Position numbers and translations under genes: made by a program
Notes under the pieces: generated by a model
The model's database searches: none
What the model was told of the DNA's origin: nothing
The model's input: only the letters and a program-made list of their open reading frames with translations
Origin: Myxococcales bacterium
GTDB lineage: Bacteria > Myxococcota_A > UBA796 > GCA-2862545
Assembly (NCBI GenBank): GCA_019634415.1
Contig: JAHQVJ010000078.1
Coordinates: 1-35,613, forward strand
Direction: 5' to 3'
DNA: 35,613 nt
Part shown: positions 15,298-22,553 of the stretch, piece by piece
How positions within the stretch are numbered: the stretch's first letter is position 1
Layout of the letters: the number at the start of each line of letters is the position of its first letter

Positions 15298-16838
15298 CCG
15301 TGGACGCCGAGCTGCGGGATCGGGTGCGCGAGGTGCTGGGGCACGAGGTGGCGCAGGCCGAGGCTGTGCAGGGTGGCTACACCCCCGCCCAGCGGTGGCG
15401 GGTGACGCTGGCCGAGGGCGGACGCGCCTTCGTGAAGGTGGGCACCACGCCCTACACGGCGCAGGCGCTACGAGCCGAGATCGCTGCCTACGAGCGTCTG
15501 GCGCCGGGCCCCCAGGTGGCGCCGGGGCTGCTAGGGCATGCGGACCACCCCACACGGCCGCTGCTGGTGCTCGAGGATCTGTCCGACGCGCGGTGGCCAC
15601 CTCCCTGGCAGGAGGGGGATCTCGACCGGGTGCGGGCCACCGTGGCGGCGGTGGAGGCGCTGCCGGTGTCGAGCTGGCCTCCCTTGGACCTGGCTCCCCT
15701 CGCGTCGTCGTGGCGGCGCATCGAGGCGGATCCTGGGCCCTTCCTGTCCACGCGGATGTGCAGCGAGGCGTGGCTGCAGGCGGCCCTTCCGGTGCTTCGG
15801 GCTGCCGAGGCGCGAGCGGACACCGCGCCGCAGGTGGTGCTGCACTTCGATCTACGCAGCGACAACCTGTGCGTGCGCGGACCGGCGGCACTCCTCGTGG
15901 ACTGGAACCATGCGGGCCTCGGTCCCGCGGGGCTCGATCTGGCGTTCATGGCTCTGAGCCTGCGCCTGGAGGGAGGGCCGCTGCCCGACGTCTTCGCACC
16001 CGATGTGGGGGACCACGTGGCCTGGGTGGCCGGTCACTTCGCCGCTGCCGCCGGCCTGCCCGGCATTCCCGACGCGCCTCGTGTGCGGCGCTTCCAGAGC
16101 CGTCAGCTTCGGATCGCCCTGCCGTGGGCGGCGCGGGTGTTGGGGCTGCCGGAGGCCGACGGCGACTGGTGCAAGGCGGCGTGTGCCCACAGCGTCGAGC
16201 GCTTGGCCCGCGGTGAGCTGGACGAGGCCCAGTGGTACGAGGCCATCGAAGAAGATCTGGTGGACGCCTACCTGTCGTCGGACGATCCGCACCGGGGATC
16301 CGGCAAGAGCGGCGACGCCGAGGAGTGGCGCTGGTCGCGAGAGCTGGTCCTCGATGCGCTGCCCGACGATCTGCAGGCGGATCCGGTCCGCGTGCTCGAC
16401 GTGGGCTGTGCCAACGGCCACCTCATGGCCTGTCTCGAGGCGTGGGGCGCCGAGCGCGGCGTGCCCGTGGAGGCCCACGGGCTGGAGATCTCGGAGCGCC
16501 TGGCCCGAGTGGCGCGGCGTCGCCTACCGCAGCTGGCGGGCCGGATCCATACCGGCAACGTGAGCAGCTGGGAGCCTGCTGGGCGTTACCATCTGGTGTG
16601 CGTGGGGCTCGACTACGTGCCCAGCGCGCGGCGAGCGGCGCTCGTGGACCGGATCGTGCAGCGCTTCCTGCAGCCATCAGGCCGCCTGGTGTTGCGACCC
16701 GAGCGGGTGGACGGCCGCGAACCTGATCCCGTGCAGACGCTGGTGGCCATCGGGCGTCCGCCGGGTGGGGTGCTGCAGAGCGCCCACCCCCGCACGGGCG
16801 CATTGCGGCGCACCGCCTGGATCGCTCGCTCCCCCTGA
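15294..16838 (+). CDS. fusion of aminoglycoside-phosphotransferase-fold kinase and SAM methyltransferase
   Basis: This 514-residue protein has two enzymes in one chain. Residues 1-300 have the APH/choline-kinase fold: a P-loop-like VQGGYTPAQRWRV segment, a Lys in RAFVKVG, the catalytic loop HFDLRSDN (His184, Asp186, Asn191) and the metal-binding Asp203 in LLVDWNHAG. Residues 320-514 are a class I SAM-dependent methyltransferase, with motif I VLDVGCANG at 367-375 and an acidic residue in HGLEIS. The linker YLSSDDPHRGSGKSGDAEEW resembles the N-terminal region of a methyltransferase family common in Actinobacteria. The substrate is unknown; a small molecule that is first phosphorylated and then methylated, or the reverse, is an inference. 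The GTG start overlaps the moaA stop as GTGA. Confidence 0.85.
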   Translation: MTVDAELRDRVREVLGHEVAQAEAVQGGYTPAQRWRVTLAEGGRAFVKVGTTPYTAQALRAEIAAYERLAPGPQVAPGLLGHADHPTRPLLVLEDLSDARWPPPWQEGDLDRVRATVAAVEALPVSSWPPLDLAPLASSWRRIEADPGPFLSTRMCSEAWLQAALPVLRAAEARADTAPQVVLHFDLRSDNLCVRGPAALLVDWNHAGLGPAGLDLAFMALSLRLEGGPLPDVFAPDVGDHVAWVAGHFAAAAGLPGIPDAPRVRRFQSRQLRIALPWAARVLGLPEADGDWCKAACAHSVERLARGELDEAQWYEAIEEDLVDAYLSSDDPHRGSGKSGDAEEWRWSRELVLDALPDDLQADPVRVLDVGCANGHLMACLEAWGAERGVPVEAHGLEISERLARVARRRLPQLAGRIHTGNVSSWEPAGRYHLVCVGLDYVPSARRAALVDRIVQRFLQPSGRLVLRPERVDGREPDPVQTLVAIGRPPGGVLQSAHPRTGALRRTAWIARSP

Positions 16839-16865
16839 CGCATCATCTAGGTAGGGAGGGCAGCG

Positions 16866-17594
16866 ATGATCGGAGTGCTCTGGGGATCTGTGGCCTGGGC
16901 GAGTGTCGTGCCCAGCGAGGAGGAGGGCAAGGCCGCTGCGCCGCCCGCGCTGGACATCGTCGAGGAGCCCGCAGAGGTCGTTGCACCTCCGCCCGAGCCC
17001 CCCGCGGTGCCTCGCTGGGCGCATCCCGCCCTCACCGATCCCGATCAGCTGTCCAGCGAGCCTGCTCCCGACACCTTCCGCGTGCGCTTCGACACCACGG
17101 CGGGGCCCTTCGTGGTGGAGGTCGTGCGCGAGTGGGCGCCGCGTGGCGTGGACCGCTTCCACGGGCTCGTTCAGGCGGGTGTGTACGACGGCATGTCCTT
17201 CTACCGGGTGGTGCCCGACTTCGTGGTGCAGTGGGGGCTGTCGCCCTACCCCGCGGTGAACACGGCCTACCGTGAGGCCAAGATCCCCGACGATCCAGTG
17301 GTGTCGTCCAACGAGCGTGGACGCGTCACCTTCGCCATGGCCGGTCCGAACACCCGCACCTGTCAGCTCTACATCAACCTGCGCGACAACGTGCAGCTCG
17401 ACCGCATGGGCTTCGCCCCCTTCGGTACCGTGGTCGAGGGGATGGACGTGGTGGACGCGCTGTACGGCGGCTACGGCGAGGGGGCTCCGAGGGGAGCGGG
17501 GCCGTCGCAGGGCAAGCTCGGCGCGAAGGGAGATGCAGCGCTCGTCGACTACCCGAAGCTCGATCTCGTCCGACGAGCCGCCGTGGTCCCCTGA
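16866..17594 (+). CDS. exported cyclophilin-type peptidyl-prolyl cis-trans isomerase
   Basis: This 242-residue protein speeds cis-trans isomerisation of proline bonds during protein folding. A short hydrophobic N-terminus (MIGVLWGSVAWAS) suggests export, and a Pro/Glu-rich linker runs to about residue 65. The cyclophilin domain shows RFHGLVQAGVYDGMSFYRVV, then DFVVQWG, RGRVTFAMAG and FAPFGTVVEGMDVV, all standard landmarks. The ATG at 16866 has GGGAGGG about five bases upstream. It starts 27 bases after the kinase-methyltransferase gene and may be the last gene of that operon. It faces the DUF1501 gene across a four-base gap. Confidence 0.88.
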   Translation: MIGVLWGSVAWASVVPSEEEGKAAAPPALDIVEEPAEVVAPPPEPPAVPRWAHPALTDPDQLSSEPAPDTFRVRFDTTAGPFVVEVVREWAPRGVDRFHGLVQAGVYDGMSFYRVVPDFVVQWGLSPYPAVNTAYREAKIPDDPVVSSNERGRVTFAMAGPNTRTCQLYINLRDNVQLDRMGFAPFGTVVEGMDVVDALYGGYGEGAPRGAGPSQGKLGAKGDAALVDYPKLDLVRRAAVVP

Positions 17595-17598
17595 CGGG

Positions 17599-18990
17599 CT
17601 ACCCCGTGAACAGCACCGACAGCGGCTCCACCCGCAGATCAGCGACGTCTTCCGTCACCCCGATGTGGCTCAGCAGCGCCCGGTGCACGTGCTCCGGTCG
17701 CACGATCTCACCGCCCGGGACAAGCTCGCCCGTGGCCAGATCCACCGCCCGAGGGCCCATGCCCACGTCCGACGACGCGCCGATCACCTGGCCGCCGCGC
17801 ACGCCCCCGCCCAGCAGGAAGCAGGCGTTGGTCAGCGAGTGATCCCGGCCTCCCGTGGAGTTGAGGAGCGCGGTGCGCGAGAACTCGCTGAAGCCCACGA
17901 TCACCGTGCGATCGAGCCAGCTCTCACCCGAGCTGCCGTAGGGCCGCGAGGCCAGATCCGACGCGAGCGCGGCCACCACCTCGAAGCCCGACTCCTGCAG
18001 TGGCCCCTGCTGGTCCTGCCAGTTGTCGTAGTGGGTGTCGAGGCCCGAGGCCGCCTGGATGGACACGCAGCGGCTGATCCCCGCCGTGAGCGCCGTCACG
18101 GCCATGGCTGCCTGGGCTCCCGACGACGACAGGTCGTTGCCGATGCCGTAGTGGTCGCGAAGCGCCTGCATCTGTGGCGTGTTGTCGCCGAAGGCGAAGA
18201 GGCTGTCGAGCTCCTGTGACACCAGGTCGTGAGCCCCCGCGCGCAGGTCGAGGGCGTCGGTGCGCATCACGGAGCGTTGGTTGATGCGGCAGTCGCCGGT
18301 CTGCGCCATCAGCGCGTCGAGGCGCTCCCGCTCGCCCTGTGAAGACGACGAGGAGCCGGGCGCCAGCGCGCGCACCAGATCGTCGACGTCGTCGACCTTG
18401 AGGGCGCTGGACCAGCTCGGCTGATCGGCGTTGTAGGACTCCACCCGCGCCGAGAGGTTGGGGATGGGTGCCTCGGAGCCTAGGTTCGCCGCCAGCGTGG
18501 TGGCGATGGAGCTCCCCCGCGCCAGCAGCCCCGAGGGCGGCTTGCCCGTGATGAAGCGCCGCCGCCCCACCTCGTGGGTGAGCGTCTCCATGCTCATCCC
18601 GCGCACGATGGCGAGCTGGTTCGCCAGCGGCACCAGCGGTCGCGCGAAGGGCCCCAGCGTCATGCCCGCCACGGGAGTGTCCACCAGGTCGGGATCGGGG
18701 TAGCCGTCCACGTCGAGGGTGGCGTAGCCGGGGTCGATGAGGGTGTCCTGGATCAGATCGGGACGGAAGACGCCCGGATCGCGGGGATCGAGCCCCAGCA
18801 GGATGTCCCAGCCCCCCGAGAAGTAGCAGAACACGAAGTAGCGGTCCGCCAGGCCGGCGGCACCGGCGTGGGCGAGGTGACGCACCAGCGGCATGCCCGC
18901 GAAGCCCCCCACGCCCGCCAGGCCCAAGCCCCCCAGGAGCAGGTCACGCCGCGATGCACCACGATGTCGACGTTGGTTCGGCACAGCCAC
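17599..18990 (-). CDS. DUF1501 family protein with Tat signal
   Basis: This 463-residue protein belongs to the DUF1501 family, which has an alkaline-phosphatase/sulfatase-like fold and occurs in planctomycetes, myxobacteria and others beside cytochrome-like or DUF1800-type genes. The N-terminus has a twin-arginine signal (SRRDLLLGGLGLAG), so it is exported folded. Family landmarks are FCYFSGGWDILLGLDPRD near residue 54, LDTHYDNWQDQQG in the middle, and VGFSEFSRT with GGRDHSLTNACFLLGGG near the C-terminus. The start is a GTG at 18990, one base after the stop of the preceding lipoprotein gene. It is the last gene of a four-gene minus-strand operon. The biochemical role of the family is not settled. 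Confidence 0.88.
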   Translation of the reverse strand: MAVPNQRRHRGASRRDLLLGGLGLAGVGGFAGMPLVRHLAHAGAAGLADRYFVFCYFSGGWDILLGLDPRDPGVFRPDLIQDTLIDPGYATLDVDGYPDPDLVDTPVAGMTLGPFARPLVPLANQLAIVRGMSMETLTHEVGRRRFITGKPPSGLLARGSSIATTLAANLGSEAPIPNLSARVESYNADQPSWSSALKVDDVDDLVRALAPGSSSSSQGERERLDALMAQTGDCRINQRSVMRTDALDLRAGAHDLVSQELDSLFAFGDNTPQMQALRDHYGIGNDLSSSGAQAAMAVTALTAGISRCVSIQAASGLDTHYDNWQDQQGPLQESGFEVVAALASDLASRPYGSSGESWLDRTVIVGFSEFSRTALLNSTGGRDHSLTNACFLLGGGVRGGQVIGASSDVGMGPRAVDLATGELVPGGEIVRPEHVHRALLSHIGVTEDVADLRVEPLSVLFTG

Positions 18991-18991
18991 C

Positions 18992-19597
18992 TCAGTAGGT
19001 GTAGAAGTCGGGATGGGTGAGCAGCCCCACGCACACGGTACGCCAGGCAGAGCGTGGACTCTCGGTGACCAGCTCGGTGGACTCGAACAGGAAGGTCCAG
19101 GGCTCGAGCTGTGGGTCGGTCGTCGCCACGGAGCGTCCGTGGAAGCGCAGCAGCGCCGACGACAGCGCGCCCTCGATCTCGGCGCGGTGCTCGGCGAAGG
19201 TGTCGTCGGCGGTCAGCCCCACCAGGAGCACGTTGCCCGCTCCGCCGGTGGCCTCGCGATCCACCAGCTCGTCGCACACCTCGTGGGCAGCGTCGTCGAG
19301 GAACTTCTGGAACAGCAGCGTGGGCTGCAGATCCTCGGTGGTGACGTCGAGGTAGTCTGGCACGCCCAGGGTGGCCGACAGCGCCACGAACTCGCTGTTG
19401 CCTCGCGAGTCGTCCCAGCCGATGCCGCCGGTGACGCGCCGGATGGAGGCATCGAGCTGCTGGATGTCCATGCGGCGCCAGCCGCGCAGCTGGTCGGTGG
19501 GCAGGGGTGCCTGGCCCAGGGGGTCCACGTCGGCCGTGGGCTCGGAGCCGGTGCTCCCACCACATCCCGCGAGCAGAGTCACGACGATGGCAGTCAT
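18992..19597 (-). CDS. predicted lipoprotein of the DUF1501 operon
   Basis: This 201-residue protein has a very short lipoprotein signal (MTAIVVTLLAGC, Cys12), so it is probably membrane-anchored. The region RMDIQQLDASIRRVTGG and the ending WRTVCVGLLTHPDFYTY resemble segments of larger planctomycete/myxobacterial proteins partnered with DUF1501, but no named domain is claimed. The ATG at 19597 has AGGAG six bases upstream and overlaps the preceding stop as ATGA. It probably works with the flanking CxxCH protein and DUF1501 protein. Confidence 0.75.
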   Translation of the reverse strand: MTAIVVTLLAGCGGSTGSEPTADVDPLGQAPLPTDQLRGWRRMDIQQLDASIRRVTGGIGWDDSRGNSEFVALSATLGVPDYLDVTTEDLQPTLLFQKFLDDAAHEVCDELVDREATGGAGNVLLVGLTADDTFAEHRAEIEGALSSALLRFHGRSVATTDPQLEPWTFLFESTELVTESPRSAWRTVCVGLLTHPDFYTY

Positions 19598-21126
19598 TGC
19601 ACGCTCCTGTAGGCGTCGGACGTCACGATGTCCTTGACCAGGCCAGGCCAGTTCCAGTTCGACGACACGAAGTCGGCAGCCAGCTGATCGAGCCAGGCCT
19701 CGTCACGCTCGGTGACGGGACGACCGAGCAGCCACTCGGCGGCCTTCTCGGCGGCACACCTGGGCACGCGACCGTCCACCATGCCCTGCTGCGCCAGCAG
19801 TGCTGGCCCCAGCTCCACGTTGGGCTGGTGTCGATCCTCGAGGAACTCGTAGGCGCGAAGCCAGCCCAGGTAGGGATCCTGCTCCGAGGACAGCGCCCGG
19901 GTGACGTAGTAGCGGTTGCAGTAGTCGGGGCAGTCCACCCGCCCCCGGGCGCACTCGGCGCAGGTGGCGTCGAAGGCCGGGTATTGTCCGGCGTCGAGGT
20001 AGCCACCCCCCGAGGGCGTCCAGCGCCCCCAGTGGGCCGATGCGGGCTCGAGCAGGGCGTGGCAGTACTTGCACCCCGCGCGCACCGTCAGGTCCAGGCT
20101 CGGGTTGGGGTCCTCGATGTCGGGCAGCCCACCGTCGGGGGGCTGGAAGGCCTGGCAGAGGAACGAGTTGTAGAACCGGTCCGCGCGGGAGCGGCCGGTC
20201 TGGAAGCGCAGCAGGTAGCCCGGGGAGGTGAGCACGCCGGCATGGTGCTCCCCGAGGTCGACCTCCACCCAAGTGTCGTCTTCGTCGAAGGCCAGATCCG
20301 GCAGCACGTCGACGTCTACGCCGAGCTCGGTGAAGCGCACGCCGCCGGGCACCTGGGTGCGATGGCGGAAGAAGTCCACCATGGGTCCGTTGACGTAGCC
20401 CGTGGTACCCGTCAGCAGCTCGATCCAGGGGCGCTGGCCGAGGGCCACGCTCTCCACGCGCAGATCGATGTCTTCGTCGAAGGCCCGCATCACCTTGGCG
20501 TGCTGGCTGCCCACGGCGCACCACTGCAGGTTCGGACCGCACCCACAGGTGGGATCCAGGAAGGAGGCGGAGGTGCTGCAGTCCGTGCCCGCGGGGGACA
20601 GCTGAGCCTCCTGGGCGTCGAAGGCGCAGATCTTCACCGTGGTCCCGCTCGACCAGTAGGGTTCCACCTCGACCCAGCCCTCCTGCACCACGCCCTCACC
20701 GAGATCCACCGTCTCGATCTCGCCGTTGGCGTCGAAGGTGGCCTCGAAGTCGCCGCAGTGCTGGTTGAACAAGCCTCGGTAGTCGTCGGACCGCGTGCGG
20801 ACCCAGTAGATCCCGCTGGTGCTCGACAGGAAGGCCTGGTTGCTGATGGCGCGCTGGTCGGAGACGTTGTTCCACAGCAAGGTGCTGTGGAAGCGCGACG
20901 CTCGCGTGGCGAAGGCGCGACGGCCGAGCCAGTCGTCGATCAGGGACTCGGGGACCTCGCCGTCGACGAGCAGCTCATGGTCTCCCGGGTTGGGTACCAC
21001 TCCCAATAGATCGAGGGAGATCGCCCGAAGATGAGCGTGGCCATCGAGCCACGGTCCGTCCGTCGGGCAGGTGGGGTCCTCGGCGAACGCCGTGGACAAC
21101 GACATCGTTACCAGCCACGCAGTCAA
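19594..21126 (-). CDS. exported CxxCH protein with DUF1549/DUF1588-like features
   Basis: This 510-residue protein begins with a signal peptide (cleavage after TAFA). The early segment LRAISLDLLGVVP resembles the start of DUF1549-type domains found in planctomycete cytochrome proteins. A single CxxCH haem-type motif, CKYCH (Cys352, Cys355, His356), followed by ALLEP, is like the DUF1588 context. Several further Cys pairs could form disulphides. The start is a TTG at 21126, backed by AGGGGGG about five bases upstream; the in-frame ATG seven codons on would shorten the signal peptide. It is the second gene of the four-gene operon and overlaps the next by four bases. Haem attachment is inferred from the motif only. 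Confidence 0.78.
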   Translation of the reverse strand: MTAWLVTMSLSTAFAEDPTCPTDGPWLDGHAHLRAISLDLLGVVPNPGDHELLVDGEVPESLIDDWLGRRAFATRASRFHSTLLWNNVSDQRAISNQAFLSSTSGIYWVRTRSDDYRGLFNQHCGDFEATFDANGEIETVDLGEGVVQEGWVEVEPYWSSGTTVKICAFDAQEAQLSPAGTDCSTSASFLDPTCGCGPNLQWCAVGSQHAKVMRAFDEDIDLRVESVALGQRPWIELLTGTTGYVNGPMVDFFRHRTQVPGGVRFTELGVDVDVLPDLAFDEDDTWVEVDLGEHHAGVLTSPGYLLRFQTGRSRADRFYNSFLCQAFQPPDGGLPDIEDPNPSLDLTVRAGCKYCHALLEPASAHWGRWTPSGGGYLDAGQYPAFDATCAECARGRVDCPDYCNRYYVTRALSSEQDPYLGWLRAYEFLEDRHQPNVELGPALLAQQGMVDGRVPRCAAEKAAEWLLGRPVTERDEAWLDQLAADFVSSNWNWPGLVKDIVTSDAYRSVQ

Positions 21127-21153
21127 GCGGCCCCCCTGTAACCAAAGGCGAGC

Positions 21154-22530
21154 TTATCGTGTGAAGCCTCCGTCCCGCCATGCACGGATCAAGGCGATGT
21201 CGCCCGGAGCGAGGGACGGACCCCCCAGAGGCATGGCGCCCGACTCCACGTTGTCCAGGATGCCCGCGATGGATGCCTCCCAGGCCTCGGGTCCGTCGAG
21301 CACCGTCTCGGTGGAGCCGGTGTGACACACCGCACACGATCCTTCGTGGATGCTCTGGACGTGCGCGGTCCAGGTGATGCTGCCTGCGGGGAGCACCTCC
21401 ACATTGCGCTCCACCACGGTGGTCCGGTCGGCGTAGGTGGCCTCTGCGCGCAGCACGTACGGCCCGGGGGGCAGCCCCTGCGGGTCGAAGACGGCTGCGC
21501 CCTCCGACAGGGGAAGATCGAGGGGGTCGGCGCCGCCACGCAGCTGCAGGCGAAGGCCGGTGACCTCCTCGGGGGCGGTGGCCGACAGCGAGACCAACAC
21601 GGGCTCTGCGACGACCGCACCCTCCAGTGGACCGTCCAGCCACAGGGGTCGATCGATGGCCACCTGGTGCACGCCAGCCGTGTCGGACACCGTCAGCCTG
21701 CCCACGGCGTCGGTCTGCAGCCCCCCCGACTCAGCGCCCTCGAGGCTCGGCCCAGTGGGGACGATGATCCGCTCCGCGTCGACCCAGCGCAGACCATCCG
21801 TCGTGGTCACCCACACGCCCGCGGAGCCGCGGCCGCCGAAGACCTCGAGGGCCTCGACCTCCAACACCACCTCGCGCCACCCGTCGGACGTGCGCGCGTG
21901 CAGCGCGCCCGCGCTGGTGACCCAGGCCCAGCCGGTGCCGTCCACCGCCACGCTGTCCACGGGATCGGCGAACGCGGTGGTCTCGAAGACTGCCCAGGCG
22001 GCACCGTTGCCAGCGAAGGCGTGGAGCAGCTCCCCCTCCGCCAGCCAGGCCACCCGCTCGCCGTACAGCGACCCACCGCAGGCGGCAGGCCCCGGCATGG
22101 GCCGCCCGTCCACGCGTAGCTCCGCCAGCACGCCCGCGCGCCACAGCACCACGCCCTGGTCCGTCTGGATCCAGACGGCGTCTCCGTCGCTGCACAGTGA
22201 CTCGGGCTCGCCGGGGAGCACGTCGCTCAGCAGTGCGTCCACCGCCGTGTTGCCCCGCACCACGGTGACGCGGTCCACGAGCACGAAGCGGTCCGTTCCC
22301 ACCTGTGCCGCACCGCGGATGGTGCCGGTCCAGGGGAACAGGCGCTCCACCTCTCCATCGGGGTGGATCCATCGCCACTGGTCTTCGACGTCGACCACGA
22401 CGGAGGCGTCGGTGGTGGCGACGCCACGGACCGGGTTGGCCAGCAAGGTCGCCGAATATGGCTCGATTTGCTGAAACGGGAGGTCGAGGGCGGACTGTCC
22501 GCCACACGCGAGGAAGAATGCAACCCACAT
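21154..22530 (-). CDS. lipoprotein with beta-propeller-like region and C-terminal CxxCH cytochrome-like domain
   Basis: This 458-residue protein has a minimal lipoprotein signal (MWVAFFLAC, Cys9). Residues 30-290 contain repeated short segments such as WIHPDGEVERL and WVTTTDGLRWV, as in beta-propellers. An Ig-like stretch follows. The C-terminal 60 residues hold CAVCH (Cys399, Cys402, His403) and a later GAMPLGG, whose Met could be the axial ligand, then LIRAWRDGGF, a pattern typical of small cytochrome-c-like domains at the ends of such proteins. It is the first gene of the four-gene operon; 27 bases separate it from the next. Its ATG is only 23 bases from that of the divergent FG-GAP gene. 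Confidence 0.8.
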   Translation of the reverse strand: MWVAFFLACGGQSALDLPFQQIEPYSATLLANPVRGVATTDASVVVDVEDQWRWIHPDGEVERLFPWTGTIRGAAQVGTDRFVLVDRVTVVRGNTAVDALLSDVLPGEPESLCSDGDAVWIQTDQGVVLWRAGVLAELRVDGRPMPGPAACGGSLYGERVAWLAEGELLHAFAGNGAAWAVFETTAFADPVDSVAVDGTGWAWVTSAGALHARTSDGWREVVLEVEALEVFGGRGSAGVWVTTTDGLRWVDAERIIVPTGPSLEGAESGGLQTDAVGRLTVSDTAGVHQVAIDRPLWLDGPLEGAVVAEPVLVSLSATAPEEVTGLRLQLRGGADPLDLPLSEGAAVFDPQGLPPGPYVLRAEATYADRTTVVERNVEVLPAGSITWTAHVQSIHEGSCAVCHTGSTETVLDGPEAWEASIAGILDNVESGAMPLGGPSLAPGDIALIRAWRDGGFTR

Positions 22531-22553
22531 GTCCGCATTGTAGACTCGGATGT
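22531..22553. other. 23-base divergent intergenic gap
   Basis: Only 23 bases separate the start codons of two divergently transcribed operons. There is no space for a promoter for either gene, so each promoter must lie inside the opposite coding sequence, or the starts must be further downstream. Neither gene has a strong ribosome-binding site here. Confidence 0.6.

Noticed and set aside
16866..17594. Plus-strand open frame at 17272-18219 as a separate gene after the cyclophilin
   Set aside because: It is out of frame with the cyclophilin and antisense to the well-supported DUF1501 gene.
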